Below, piece by piece: positions 34,113 to 43,234 of a DNA stretch of 64,000 nt. The translations under genes were made by a program, and so were the position numbers. Source of the DNA: Streptomyces sp. KMM 9044 (GTDB lineage: Bacteria > Actinomycetota > Actinomycetes > Streptomycetales > Streptomycetaceae); assembly GCF_024701375.2 (NCBI RefSeq), contig NZ_CP113910.1, positions 1,674,001 through 1,738,000 of the forward strand, in the 5' to 3' direction. The notes under the pieces were generated by a model that worked only from the letters and a program-made list of their open reading frames with translations, was not told where the DNA came from and searched no databases. Each line of letters starts with the position of its first letter. Position 1 is the first letter of the stretch.

Positions 34113-36236
34113 CTACGCGTCGATGCGCGACCGGTCCAGTGTCGCCGCCGAGTTGGAGATGAACTCCTTGCGCGGGGCGACGTCGTTGCCCATGAGCAGA
34201 TCGAAGACCTGCTCGGCGGCCTCCAGGTCGGTGAGGTTGATCCGGCGCAGGGTGCGGTGGCGTGGGTCCATGGTCGTCTCGGCCAGTTGGTCGGCGTCCA
34301 TCTCACCGAGGCCCTTGTAGCGCTGGATCGAGTCCTTGTAGCGGATGTTCCTGGTCTCGAAGTCCATCAGTCTGTCGCGCAGCTCACGGTCCGAGTACGT
34401 GTACACGTACTTGTCCTGGCCCCTCCTGGGCTGGACGAGCTCGACGCGGTGCAGCGGCGGCACCGCGGCGAACACCCGGCCGGACTCGACCATGGGCCGC
34501 ATGTAGCGGTGGAACAGCGTCAGGAGCAGGGTGCGGATGTGGGAACCGTCCACATCGGCGTCGGTCATCATGATGATCTTGCCGTAACGCGCCGCGTCGA
34601 TATCGAACGTCCGCCCGGATCCGGCCCCTATGACCTGGATGATCGCCCCGCACTCCGCGTTCTTCAGCATGTCCGTCACGGACGACTTCTGAACGTTGAG
34701 GATCTTGCCCCGGATCGGCAGCAGCGCCTGGAACTCGGAGTTCCGGGCGAGCTTCGCCGTGCCGAGCGCGGAGTCTCCCTCGACGATGAACAACTCGCTG
34801 CGCTCGACGTCGTCGCTGCGGCAGTCGGCGAGCTTGGCCGGCAGCGAGGAGGACTCCAGGGCCGTCTTGCGGCGCTGGGCATCCTTGTGCTGACGGGCGG
34901 CGATGCGCGTACGGGCCGCGGCGACCGCTTTCTCCAGGACCACACGGGCCTGCGGGGCGTCGTCGCGTTTGGTGGAGGTCAGGAAGGCCTTGAGCTCCCG
35001 GGAGATCACGGTGTTCACGATGCGTCGGGCCGCCGAGGTGCCGAGGACCTCCTTGGTCTGGCCCTCGAACTGCGGCTCGGACAGGCGGACGGTGACGACC
35101 GCTGTGAGGCCCTCCAAGGCGTCGTCCTTGACGACGTCGTCCTCGGCCACCCGCAGCATCTTCTTCGTACGCAGCACCTCGTTCACCGTCTTGGCGACGG
35201 CCTGCTCGAAGCCGGCGACATGGGTACCCCCCTTGGGGGTGGCGATGATGTTGACGAACGACCGGAGGGTCGTGTCGTAGCCGGTTCCCCAGCGCATCGC
35301 GACGTCGACGCCGAGCTCTCGGGTCACCTCGGTGGGGGTCATCTGGCCGCGCTCGTCCAGGACCGGGACCGTCTCCTTGAAGGTGCCCTGCCCAGTGAAG
35401 CGGAGGGTGTTGCAGACGGCCTTGTCGGTGGCCAGGAACTCGCAGAACTCGCTGATGCCTCCGTCGAAGCGGAAGGACTCCTCGCCCTTGCTGCCGCCGT
35501 CACCGAGCCCGAGTTCGTCGCGGACGACGATGGTCAGGCCGGGCACCAGGAACGCGGTCTGGCGGGCGCGCTGGTGCAGGGTCTCCAGGGCCGGCTTGGC
35601 GTCCTTGAGGAAGATCTGGCGGTCGGCCCAGTAGCGCACGCGCGTGCCGCTGCGGGCCTTCGGGATCTTCTTCGTCCTGCGCAGCCCGCTCCCGGCCTCG
35701 AACTTCGCGTCCGGCCCCAGGGCGGCGAAGGCGCCGGGAACACCGCGGCGGAAGCTGATCGCGTGGGTGTGCCCACCGCGGTCCACCTCGACGTCCAGCC
35801 GCGCGGAGAGCGCGTTGACCACGGACGCGCCGACGCCGTGCAGGCCGCCGGAGGCGGCGTACGAACCGCCGCCGAACTTGCCGCCGGCGTGCAGCTTGGT
35901 CATGACGACCTCAACACCCGAGAGGCCGGTCTTGGGTTCCACGTCGACCGGGATGCCCCGGCCGTTGTCCCGGACCTCCACCGAGCCGTCGTCATGGAGG
36001 ATCACATCGATGTGGTCGCAGTGGCCCCCGAGGGCCTCGTCCACCGAGTTGTCGATGATCTCCCAGAGGCAGTGCATCAGACCGCGGCTGTCGGTCGACC
36101 CGATGTACATCCCGGGGCGCTTCCGCACGGCCTCGAGCCCCTCGAGGACGAGCAGGTGCCGCGCGGTGTAGTTGGAACCGTCCCGGTCTGCTCCTGCCAG
36201 CAGCGCTGTGGACGGCACGGACGTCTCGGCGGTCAC
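34113..36236 (-). CDS. parE: DNA topoisomerase IV subunit B
   Basis: 707-residue ATPase subunit of the decatenating topoisomerase. GHKL ATPase motifs are visible: EIIDNSVDEALGG (Asn/Asp Mg site), DNGRGIPVD and GGLHGVGASVVNALS. The TOPRIM domain has FIVEGDSALG and MTDADVDGSHIRTLLL, and YKGLGEMDADQL lies near the end. The start is GTG 36236 with GCGAGGAG 6-9 nt upstream; upstream in-frame sequence lacks family similarity. The partner parC lies 5.6 kb away with the intervening block partly decayed. Parental GyrB would be elsewhere near oriC. Confidence 0.92.
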   Translation of the reverse strand: MTAETSVPSTALLAGADRDGSNYTARHLLVLEGLEAVRKRPGMYIGSTDSRGLMHCLWEIIDNSVDEALGGHCDHIDVILHDDGSVEVRDNGRGIPVDVEPKTGLSGVEVVMTKLHAGGKFGGGSYAASGGLHGVGASVVNALSARLDVEVDRGGHTHAISFRRGVPGAFAALGPDAKFEAGSGLRRTKKIPKARSGTRVRYWADRQIFLKDAKPALETLHQRARQTAFLVPGLTIVVRDELGLGDGGSKGEESFRFDGGISEFCEFLATDKAVCNTLRFTGQGTFKETVPVLDERGQMTPTEVTRELGVDVAMRWGTGYDTTLRSFVNIIATPKGGTHVAGFEQAVAKTVNEVLRTKKMLRVAEDDVVKDDALEGLTAVVTVRLSEPQFEGQTKEVLGTSAARRIVNTVISRELKAFLTSTKRDDAPQARVVLEKAVAAARTRIAARQHKDAQRRKTALESSSLPAKLADCRSDDVERSELFIVEGDSALGTAKLARNSEFQALLPIRGKILNVQKSSVTDMLKNAECGAIIQVIGAGSGRTFDIDAARYGKIIMMTDADVDGSHIRTLLLTLFHRYMRPMVESGRVFAAVPPLHRVELVQPRRGQDKYVYTYSDRELRDRLMDFETRNIRYKDSIQRYKGLGEMDADQLAETTMDPRHRTLRRINLTDLEAAEQVFDLLMGNDVAPRKEFISNSAATLDRSRIDA

Positions 36237-36679
36237 GCGGTTCGCTCCTCGCTGAATTTCAGATGGGGCCCTCATGGGTAAGGGCACGTCACTTGTCACC
36301 GGTGAGAGGGTACCGAGGCCTGGTAGAGCCGTTGTCACGCCACCCTCGTCCGAAATCTAGACTAGTCGAGAGCCGTATATCTGTTCGATCTCTCGACGGA
36401 GTGAAGCACACATCACGTTCCCTTCCAGGCATGAACCATTTAGGCTCCGGGCACGTCCTCAAGAACAACCGGCAACCCAGCCGGGAGGGCCGACCACCAC
36501 CCATACCACGCGAATCCGTACGACACAGAGACACGCGATACGGCACATTCGCCGCCAACCGGCAGCACCCAGCCACCTCGGAAAGATTTTTTCGAAGAGG
36601 AGCCACGAGCGGGAACGTTTTGGGGCTGGTTGGATGTTGACCCTGGTACGACAGCTCGTCGAGCTAGAGAAGAGGCGAC
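36237..36679. other. Divergent promoter region of parE and DUF7455 gene
   Basis: 443 bp without a gene. It is AT-richer than its surroundings. It contains the inverted repeat at 36365-36397, an A/T run TTTTTTC near 36587, and GGGAAC-N19-GTT near 36612, which only loosely resembles ECF promoters. Confidence 0.5.
36365..36397. promoter_or_regulatory. Inverted repeat GTCGAGAG-N17-CTCTCGAC upstream of parE
   Basis: Perfect 8-bp arms around a 17-bp AT-rich spacer (CCGTATATCTGTTCGAT), about 130 bp before the parE start. It could be an operator for a dimeric regulator or a hairpin. The spacer contains CGAAC, a LexA half-site. Confidence 0.35.
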
Positions 36680-36910
36680 GTGACTACTGTTCTGACCCCC
36701 GCGAGCCCACTGACGGCCGCCGATCGCTGCGACCGCTGCGGCGCCCAGGCATACCTGCGCGTCGTCCTGCTGAGCGGCGGAGAACTGCTCTTCTGCGCCC
36801 ACCACGGCCGCAAGTTCGAGCCGGAACTCAAGAAGATCGCCGCCGAGATACAGGACGAGAGCGAGCGGCTGACCTCGCCGTCGGCCCCCGCCATCGAGGA
36901 AGAGCGCTGA
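36680..36910 (+). CDS. DUF7455 small zinc-ribbon-like protein
   Basis: 76-residue acidic protein conserved in Streptomyces next to parE and hrdB. Two metal-ligand pairs are visible, CDRC (residues 17-20) and CAHH (39-42), suggesting a small zinc ribbon. The remainder is helical (KFEPELKKIAAEIQDESERL). GTG 36680 has GAAGAGGC upstream. Function unknown. A strong terminator follows. Confidence 0.82.
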   Translation: MTTVLTPASPLTAADRCDRCGAQAYLRVVLLSGGELLFCAHHGRKFEPELKKIAAEIQDESERLTSPSAPAIEEER

Positions 36911-36970
36911 CACGGTGACTCTCTGACACCTCGCGTACGACGACGAGCCAACCCGGCACAGGCGGGCGAG

Positions 36971-37010
36971 AAGGGCGGCTGCCTCCCCTGCGGAGACAGC
37001 CGCCCTTTTC
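36971..37010. terminator. Bidirectional terminator after DUF7455 gene
   Basis: 11-bp perfect stem AAGGGCGGCTG/CAGCCGCCCTT with a 15-nt loop. TTTTC runs out on the plus side and CTTCTC on the minus side. Confidence 0.85.
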
Positions 37011-37134
37011 TCGTGCGTTCGTTCTCGTGCACTCGTTCTCGTCGTCTCGCGCGCTCCCGCTCCCCCAGGAGCTCTGGCGTCCCGGAAGCCACGGGGCGCC
37101 GGGATGAGGGCCCGGGAGACCCGCCCAGGGCCCG

Positions 37135-37998
37135 TCAGGCACCGTCGGGCGCCTTTCCGGCCTGGCGGGCCCGAGGCCCGTCGAGCGCCCGCATGACCTC
37201 GGACACACGCGTGTAGACCCCGGGAGAGTCCGCCCAGCCGCATCCGCTGCCCCAGGACACCAGGCCGATCAGCCTCCCCTCGGCCACCAGCGGTCCGCCG
37301 CTGTCCCCCTGGCAGGCGTCCGGCCCGCCGGCCTGCTCACCGGCGCACAGCATCGTCCCTGCGCGGTACGTGCCCTCGGCTCCGCCCGGGTACGCGGCCT
37401 CGCACACGGTGTCGCGCAGCACGCGCACCCGTGCCGCGTGAAGGCTGCCGGCGTAGGTCCCGAAGCCCGTGGTGTCCCCCCAGCCGTAGACGGTCGCCGG
37501 GGTGTCGGCCCAGTATCCGGGATCGCCCGCGCCGGCCATGCCGATCACCGAGCCGGAGGGCAGCGGTGAGGCCAGGGTGAGCACGGCGAAGTCGCCGGAG
37601 TTGCTGACCGGGTCGTATCCCGGGTTCACCCAGGCCTCACGCACCGCTGTCTCCTCGCCCTGCTCCGAGAGCAGGTCCGTACGGCCCGAGATCACTCTGA
37701 GGTCGGGCACCCGGTCCGGACGCGCCCCCAGGACCTCTTTGTCCATACAGTGGGCAGCGGTGAGCACGGTGGTCCGGCCGACGGCCACACCCCCGCAGAA
37801 CTGTCCCGCCCGGGTACCCCCGAAGCGGTCACGGCTGGACAGCGCCACGGTCCACGGGCTCTGGGCCGCATCGACCGGGAAACCGCCGACGACGATGCGG
37901 TCCGCGACCGCCGGAGCAGCCGCTGCCAGGGGCATCGCGGCCGCGGCGGCGGCAAGGACCAGCGGCCGGACCAGAACCCGGGCCAGGCGACGACACAT
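37135..37998 (-). CDS. Secreted trypsin-like serine protease (S1)
   Basis: 287-residue exported protease. A signal peptide covers about 1-33 (VLVRPLVLAAAAAAMPLAAA...AVA), followed by the mature-type N-terminus IVVGGFPV. The catalytic triad is His83 (TAAHC), Asp136 (SGDFAVL) and Ser233 (GDSGGP). DACQGDSGGP with Asp at the start of the loop suggests trypsin-like specificity for Arg/Lys. Cys pairs for disulfides are present. ATG 37998 has GAGGAGAG upstream. It is transcribed alone, away from hrdB. Confidence 0.93.
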   Translation of the reverse strand: MCRRLARVLVRPLVLAAAAAAMPLAAAAPAVADRIVVGGFPVDAAQSPWTVALSSRDRFGGTRAGQFCGGVAVGRTTVLTAAHCMDKEVLGARPDRVPDLRVISGRTDLLSEQGEETAVREAWVNPGYDPVSNSGDFAVLTLASPLPSGSVIGMAGAGDPGYWADTPATVYGWGDTTGFGTYAGSLHAARVRVLRDTVCEAAYPGGAEGTYRAGTMLCAGEQAGGPDACQGDSGGPLVAEGRLIGLVSWGSGCGWADSPGVYTRVSEVMRALDGPRARQAGKAPDGA

Positions 37999-38270
37999 AC
38001 TCTCTCCTCACACTGGGACATCGATGGGAAACACAGAGTGATCCACCTCGTCCCGCGCCGCACCCGCGGATCAGCACCTGGGCCCGTCCGGCGGACCATG
38101 CCGGACGGGCCCAGGACTCCGTTGCTCAATTCGGGGGAGGGTCACGCACCGCATCCGGGAGGGGCCGGCCGGGGCCGGACCGCCTCCTCGCGAGGCCCGT
38201 TCCCTGCGCCCCGTCCACGGGCCGGCGTCACTCTCCGCAATGGAGCAACAGAGTCGCCCAGGACCACAAA
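37999..38270. other. Intergenic region between protease gene and the hrdB terminator
   Basis: Upstream of the protease gene and downstream of hrdB on the same strand. It should hold the protease promoter. I see no ORF that looks coding. Confidence 0.45.
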
Positions 38271-38312
38271 GACCACAGGCCCGGTCCCGCGAACGGGACC
38301 GGGCCTGTGGTC
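38271..38312 (-). terminator. Terminator of hrdB
   Basis: 19-bp perfect stem (38271-38289 with 38294-38312) closed on the minus strand by a TTCG tetraloop and followed by TTTGTGG. An exceptionally stable hairpin. Confidence 0.9.
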
Positions 38313-38357
38313 GGCCTTGTGGGGCTGTCGTGCTCGCCGCCGTGCTCGCTGTCTGTC

Positions 38358-39884
38358 CTAGTCGAGGTAGTCGCGCAGGACCTGGGAGCGCGAGGGGTGG
38401 CGCAGCTTCGACATGGTCTTGGACTCGATCTGGCGGATCCGCTCGCGCGTGACGCCGTACACCTTGCCGATCTCGTCGAGGGTCTTCGGCTGACCGTCGG
38501 TGAGACCGAAGCGCATGGAGACGACGCCCGCCTCGCGCTCGGACAGGGTGTCCAGGACGGAGTGCAGCTGCTCCTGCAGAAGCGTGAAGCTGACCGCGTC
38601 CGCCGGGACGACGGCCTCGGAGTCCTCGATGAGGTCACCGAACTCGCTGTCGCCGTCCTCGCCCAGCGGAGTATGCAGGGAGATGGGCTCGCGACCGTAC
38701 TTCTGAACCTCGATGACCTTTTCCGGGGTCATGTCGAGTTCCTTGGCCAGCTCCTCCGGGGTGGGCTCGCGGCCCAGATCCTGGAGCATCTGGCGTTGCA
38801 CACGCGCGAGCTTGTTGATGACCTCGACCATGTGCACCGGGATACGGATGGTGCGGGCCTGGTCGGCCATCGCGCGGGTGATCGCCTGACGGATCCACCA
38901 GGTGGCGTAGGTGGAGAACTTGTAGCCCTTGGTGTAGTCGAACTTCTCCACCGCGCGGATCAGACCGAGGTTTCCCTCCTGGATGAGGTCCAGGAAAAGC
39001 ATGCCGCGGCCTGTGTAGCGCTTGGCCAGGGAGACCACCAGGCGGAGGTTGGCCTCCAGGAGGTGGTTCTTGGCGCGACGCCCGTCCTCTGCGATGATCT
39101 CCAGCTCGCGCTTGAGCTTCGGCGCCAGCTTGTCGGAGTTGGCCAGCTTGTCCTCGGCGAACAGACCGGCTTCGATCCGCTTGGCGAGCTCGACCTCCTG
39201 CTCGGCGTTGAGCAGGGGCACCTTACCGATCTGCTTGAGGTAGTCCTTGACCGGATCGGCGGTGGCACCGGCGGCGGCGACCTGCTGGGCGGGCGCGTCG
39301 TCCTCGTCCTCGTCGGAGAGGACGAAACCGGCGTTCTCCGTACCCTCCGGCTCGTCCGTCGCCTTGACCTCCTCGACGGCCTCCTCGTCGGTCGCCTCGG
39401 CCTCGTCCTTCTTGGCCGCGGTCTTCTTGGCGACCGTCTTCTTCACCGCCGCCTTCTTGGCGGGCGCCTTCTTCGCGGTGGTCTTCTTGGCAGCCGCCTT
39501 CTTGACAGGCGACTCCTCCTCGGCGATGGCGTCCGCGTCGGGCGCGGCCGGCATGGCGGCACTGGCCTTCCGCGGGGTCGTCGCCTTCGCCGCGACCGTC
39601 TTGGTCGCCGTGCGCTTGGCGGGACTCTTCGCTGCGACGCTCTTTCGGGTGCGCTTGGGCTCTGCGGCACTGACCATCAGCGTCACACCCTCTTCCTCGA
39701 GGATCTGGTTGAGGCTGCGCAGTACGTTCTTCCACTGAGTGGCCGGAATCTGGTCAGCTTCGAAGGCCCGACGCACGTCATCGCCGGCGATCTGCCCCTC
39801 AGCCTTTCCCCGCTCGATGAGCGCCATGACAGAGACGGATTCGGCGATCTCCGGCGGGAGCGTACGGGATGTGCTGGCCGACAC
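38358..39884 (-). CDS. hrdB: Principal RNA polymerase sigma factor HrdB
   Basis: 508-residue essential sigma-70. Region 1.1-like N-terminus, then a Lys/Ala-rich repeat ([19 protein letters not shown], around 130-165) and an acidic stretch that are typical of Streptomyces HrdB. Region 1.2/2 follows ([56 protein letters not shown]), then regions 3 and 4 with the [23 protein letters not shown]. The GTG at 39884 (MSASTS) is preferred over TTG 39890 because GAGAGG lies 6 nt upstream. A stable terminator follows and a long untranslated leader is likely. Confidence 0.97.
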   Translation of the reverse strand: MSASTSRTLPPEIAESVSVMALIERGKAEGQIAGDDVRRAFEADQIPATQWKNVLRSLNQILEEEGVTLMVSAAEPKRTRKSVAAKSPAKRTATKTVAAKATTPRKASAAMPAAPDADAIAEEESPVKKAAAKKTTAKKAPAKKAAVKKTVAKKTAAKKDEAEATDEEAVEEVKATDEPEGTENAGFVLSDEDEDDAPAQQVAAAGATADPVKDYLKQIGKVPLLNAEQEVELAKRIEAGLFAEDKLANSDKLAPKLKRELEIIAEDGRRAKNHLLEANLRLVVSLAKRYTGRGMLFLDLIQEGNLGLIRAVEKFDYTKGYKFSTYATWWIRQAITRAMADQARTIRIPVHMVEVINKLARVQRQMLQDLGREPTPEELAKELDMTPEKVIEVQKYGREPISLHTPLGEDGDSEFGDLIEDSEAVVPADAVSFTLLQEQLHSVLDTLSEREAGVVSMRFGLTDGQPKTLDEIGKVYGVTRERIRQIESKTMSKLRHPSRSQVLRDYLD

Positions 39885-40191
39885 GAACAACCTCTCGGGA
39901 CGTTGAAAAACGACTTCCGGCCCCGTCCACGAGGGACAGGAGCCGACCGCCGGCTCGGGGATGGGCCGACGATGCGGGCGGGGGCCGGGAGATGCAACAG
40001 CGCCGTGAACGGCGTCCGTGTTCCCTCCGCGACTGCCACCTCTTAGGTCATCGCGTTCTTTCCAGGAGCGTTACGCCCAATCCGCGTGGCCCGAGTCACA
40101 CCTCGTAAGCGCCCAGAATCGATCAGATCGGGACAAAGAGGGTCACTCGGGGGTGACGGCGACACCATGCCGGACCTTACGGCCCCTTCAT
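39885..40191. other. hrdB leader and promoter region
   Basis: No gene seen. It contains the candidate promoter at 40048-40074 and begins just after the whiH terminator hairpin. Confidence 0.6.
40048..40074 (-). promoter_or_regulatory. Candidate hrdB promoter
   Basis: On the minus strand GTAAC-N16-CGATGA resembles an ECF-sigma promoter layout and would give a leader of about 155 nt. hrdB is known to be transcribed by ECF sigma ShbA in Streptomyces; whether this is that element is inference. Confidence 0.35.
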
Positions 40192-40241
40192 CGCTGTAGG
40201 GCCCCGCGCGATCGAAGGTGATCGCGCGGGGCCCTACAGCG
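40192..40241 (-). terminator. Terminator of whiH
   Basis: 22-bp perfect inverted repeat (40192-40213 with 40220-40241) and a 6-nt loop, just after the whiH stop. No T tract. Confidence 0.85.
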
Positions 40242-40311
40242 GGCGGCCCACCGGTCGGGCGTTGCCACAGGAGGGGGCGGCAGACCGGGCCGGGCCGCTC
40301 ACGGAAGGCGG

Positions 40312-41196
40312 TCAGCGTTCGCGCGGGGCGGGCACCACTCGCTCGACCTCGGGGTGGACCGTCAGCAACTGGCGCATGGCCGCCTCGGCCGCCGCGCCGT
40401 CACCGCCGGCGAGCGCGTCGACGATCCGACCGTGATGCCCGAGCGACGCCTCGTTCGGCCGCTCACAACCCGCGACCGGGCCGCCCGAGACCTGCAGCGC
40501 GGCGGACACGATCCCGGAGAGGTGCTCCAGCATGCGGTTGCCGGCGACCTGGATCAGCAGCGAATGGAACTCGGCGTCGGCGCGGGCGAAGGTCAGCGCG
40601 TCCCCCTGCCCCATGGCGTGGCCCATGATCTCCACCATGTCGGACAGGCGCTGCTGGACGTCCTCGCGCCCGTGCCCGGCGGCGAGCCGGGCGGCCAGTG
40701 GCTCGATCGTCCAGCGCAGCTCGCTGAGCTCGCGGCGCTGGTCGTCGCGCTGCGGCCCGAAGGCCCGCCACTCGATGATGTCCGGGTCGAGAAGGTTCCA
40801 GTCGCTGACCGGGCGCACCCGCGTGCCGACATTGGGCCGGGCACTGACCAGGCCCTTGGCCTCCAGGACACGGAGCGACTCACGGACGACGGTGCGGGAG
40901 ACCTCGAAGCGCTGGCCGATCTCCTCGGGGACCAGAGGGCGGTCGGCGCCCAGATCCCCCGAAACGATCATCTGACCCAGCTGCTGGACGAGCTGGCCGT
41001 GCAGCCCGCGGCCGCGGCTGCCCGCGCTGCGTCGCCCCGGGCGGCCCAGCTCGGAATCGGTGCCCCAGACAGGGGCCCCGGCACGGCCGCCGACGAGCGC
41101 GTCGGCGTAGGGGTAGCGGTCGAGTTCGCCCGGACCCGTGAGGCCGGAGTCTGCGGAGCGGGCGGTGGTCGTCATGGTGTGCGCAAGGGTACTCAC
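40312..41196 (-). CDS. whiH: Sporulation transcription factor WhiH (GntR family)
   Basis: 294-residue FadR-type GntR regulator required for sporulation septation in aerial hyphae; the gene is transcribed by sigma WhiG and autorepressed in S. coelicolor. The winged helix lies around 85-150 (LHGQLVQQLGQMIVSGDLGA, LVPEEIGQRFEVSRTVVRES). The FCD domain follows (ELRWTIEPLAARLAA, ADAEFHSLLIQVAGNRMLEHL). The N-terminal 80 residues are variable and disordered. GTG 41196 gives the MSTLAHTM start; no strong ribosome site is visible and ATG at residue 8 is possible. Position next to hrdB supports the name. Confidence 0.93.
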   Translation of the reverse strand: MSTLAHTMTTTARSADSGLTGPGELDRYPYADALVGGRAGAPVWGTDSELGRPGRRSAGSRGRGLHGQLVQQLGQMIVSGDLGADRPLVPEEIGQRFEVSRTVVRESLRVLEAKGLVSARPNVGTRVRPVSDWNLLDPDIIEWRAFGPQRDDQRRELSELRWTIEPLAARLAAGHGREDVQQRLSDMVEIMGHAMGQGDALTFARADAEFHSLLIQVAGNRMLEHLSGIVSAALQVSGGPVAGCERPNEASLGHHGRIVDALAGGDGAAAEAAMRQLLTVHPEVERVVPAPRER

Positions 41197-41220
41197 GCAT
41201 CTTTTGTCGGCGTGGCTCCC

Positions 41221-41237
41221 AACTCCCTTGAGGAGTT
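41221..41237. promoter_or_regulatory. Palindrome in the whiH leader (candidate auto-operator)
   Basis: AACTCC-N5-GGAGTT is a perfect 6-bp inverted repeat 25 bp before the whiH start. It is a candidate site for WhiH autorepression. Confidence 0.4.
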
Positions 41238-41256
41238 TGGTGAAAAGCACACGAAA

Positions 41257-41272
41257 GGGTGATCGCTCACCC
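41257..41272. promoter_or_regulatory. Second palindrome near the whiH transcription start
   Basis: GGGTGA-TCGC-TCACCC is a perfect 6-bp inverted repeat, about 17-32 bp downstream of the -10-like element. Confidence 0.35.
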
Positions 41273-41288
41273 TGTCGCAATTGACGCC

Positions 41289-41296
41289 TTATCGGA
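41289..41296 (-). promoter_or_regulatory. -10-like element of the whiH promoter
   Basis: The minus strand reads TCCGATAA, matching 7 of 8 of the sigma WhiG -10 GCCGATAA. The expected TAAA -35 is not present at the right spacing, so the match is partial. Confidence 0.35.
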
Positions 41297-41338
41297 AAGA
41301 AGCGGGCTCCCTCGGGGGAGTTGCAGGCATGGAGGAAC

Positions 41339-41359
41339 CGATCGGGGCGCGCCCGATCG
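41339..41359 (-). terminator. Terminator of the ABC transporter gene
   Basis: 8-bp perfect stem CGATCGGG/CCCGATCG with a 5-nt loop immediately after the stop codon. No T tract. Confidence 0.5.
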
Positions 41360-43234
41360 TCATCGGACCCTGCTCCGGAAAAAGGCGAGCAGATACGCGC
41401 AGAGCAGCACCGCGAGGGACAACGCCAGTGCCCCGCCCACCGGTTGGGCGATCAACCGCAGCGCCCCCTCCAGATACCGTTCGCCCCCGAAGGGCCAGTG
41501 GGGCAGGGACACCTCACGCATCCGCAAAGGCGCCCCGGCCCCGGTCCGCACCGACGTCTCCTCCAGCAGCCTGCGCATGAGGGGCACGATGAGGAGGGGT
41601 ACGGCGAGGACCGCGGCAAGACCGGCGGCGGTGGACCGGAAAACCCCCGCGGCCAGCACGCCCGCCCACGCACACCCGATCACGAGTCCGAGCCAACTCG
41701 CGCCGAGCGAAAGCCCGTCGGGCGGGATCTCGACGAGCTCCCGCCCGTAGACGAGGTAGAGCAGTTCGGCATCGCACCCGATCGTCAGGACGGCCAGCAC
41801 GAGGGCGGAGACCGAGGCGACGAGGAGTTTGGCGGTCAGCAGTCCCAGCCGCCGGGGCACGCCGCCCCGGCCCGCCGCCAGGGCGGGGTGACGGAACTCG
41901 TCGCCGAAGGCCAGCGCCCCGAGCAGCCCCGCCCCTAGTGCTGCGGGCGGCAGAGGCAGTTCCCTGGGCCACGCGGCCAGCAGGCGCGGCTGCGGGGTGT
42001 GCCCGATCCGTGCCAGCAGTACGGCGGTGAGCGCTGACACCACGAGCACGGCCACCCCGACGAGGAACCCGGTCCCGATGCCGGTGGCCCGGCGAATCTC
42101 GTAGAGCAGCGGACGGAGGGGACGGAGGGCGGGGCGGACGGAGATGGGAGGCGGCAGCCCCGCCGTGGACCCGGACTCCGGCACCCGGACCTCACCTCCG
42201 GCGCGGAGGCCCGAGGGTGGAGGGCCGTCGGGTGGAAAGTCGGCGAAGCCGCCGGGATGCGCGGCATCAGGAACGGCGGCGGGGGCCGGCGGCGCGGTGG
42301 ACGACGCTTCACCGTCCGGGGCAACCGGCTTTCCGGCGTGGGACGGGGTACCCGCACCCGGCCCCATGTCCCCGATCTCGTCCGCGAGTCGGTGGACGAC
42401 GATACCGTGCCGAAAGGCGGTCTCACCGACGTCCGCGCAGGTACTGCCGTAGACGGAGATGCGGTTGCCGCCGTCCTCGGCCACCTCCACGGAACGCCGG
42501 GCGGTCCGGGCCTCCTTGGTGAGCAGCGCGGAGAGCCGGGCGGCGTGCGGGGTGCGGACGGCGACGCGGGGACGCAGCCGGGTACGCGAGAAGTCCGCGG
42601 CCGGCTGATCGGCCACGAGTCGGCCCTGATCGAGGGTGACCACACGGTCCGCGGTGCGCGCCGCCTCCTTGGGGTCGGCCGTTGTGCTCAAAACGGTGCC
42701 GCCCTGGTCCGCGTAGGCCCGGAGCATGCCGTGCAGCCAGCGGCTCTCGCCGGCGGACAGTCCGCGCGCGGGTTCGTCGAGCACGAGGGTGTGCGGATCC
42801 GCCAAGAGTGCGCAGGCGAGCCCGAGGCGTCGGTCCATGCCCCGCGAGAGGGCGCCGAGGCGTTCCTCCCGCAGGCTCACGAGCCCGACGGCTTCCAGGA
42901 CTTCGTCCCCGCGCCGCACCGGAACCCCCGCCGCGGCGCACAGCATGCGGATGTGTCCGCGCACGGTGCGTGCGGGGTGGCCGGGCACCTCACCCAGCAG
43001 TACGCCGACTTCGCGGGACGGGTGGGCGATGCGGTGCAGTGGACGGCCTCTGAAGTAGGTGATGCCGCGGCCCGGTTGGAGTTCGAGCATGAGTCTGAGA
43101 GTCGTCGTCTTGCCCACGCCCGGTGCTCCGAGCAGCATCGTGACGCGACCTGCGTGCGCGTCGAAGGACACGTCGTCGACAGCGGGCGGAAGCTCTTTGC
43201 GCGGGCTGCTGGTCAGTCCGATGGCCTGGATCAC
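41360..43234 (-). CDS. ABC transporter, ATPase-permease fusion
   Basis: 624-residue protein with an ABC ATPase followed by a membrane domain. Walker A is GAPGVGKTT (residues 36-44), the signature reads LSRGMDRRLGLA (atypical for LSGGQ) and Walker B is TLVLDEPARGLS. After residue about 220 come a variable Pro/Gly-rich region and six or so hydrophobic segments (GIGTGFLVGVAVLVVSALTA onward) resembling ABC-2 permeases. NBD-first export-type half transporters of this kind occur in Streptomyces; substrate unknown. The start GTG 43234 lacks a ribosome site; an in-frame TTG at 43279 is possible. It lies 200 bp after the Nudix gene on the same strand. Confidence 0.82.
   Translation of the reverse strand: MIQAIGLTSSPRKELPPAVDDVSFDAHAGRVTMLLGAPGVGKTTTLRLMLELQPGRGITYFRGRPLHRIAHPSREVGVLLGEVPGHPARTVRGHIRMLCAAAGVPVRRGDEVLEAVGLVSLREERLGALSRGMDRRLGLACALLADPHTLVLDEPARGLSAGESRWLHGMLRAYADQGGTVLSTTADPKEAARTADRVVTLDQGRLVADQPAADFSRTRLRPRVAVRTPHAARLSALLTKEARTARRSVEVAEDGGNRISVYGSTCADVGETAFRHGIVVHRLADEIGDMGPGAGTPSHAGKPVAPDGEASSTAPPAPAAVPDAAHPGGFADFPPDGPPPSGLRAGGEVRVPESGSTAGLPPPISVRPALRPLRPLLYEIRRATGIGTGFLVGVAVLVVSALTAVLLARIGHTPQPRLLAAWPRELPLPPAALGAGLLGALAFGDEFRHPALAAGRGGVPRRLGLLTAKLLVASVSALVLAVLTIGCDAELLYLVYGRELVEIPPDGLSLGASWLGLVIGCAWAGVLAAGVFRSTAAGLAAVLAVPLLIVPLMRRLLEETSVRTGAGAPLRMREVSLPHWPFGGERYLEGALRLIAQPVGGALALSLAVLLCAYLLAFFRSRVR

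Noticed and set aside
36612..36640. SigR-type promoter GGGAAC-N19-GTT
   Set aside because: Spacing and the last base of the -35 differ from GGGAAT-N18-GTT; chance match in a long intergenic region.
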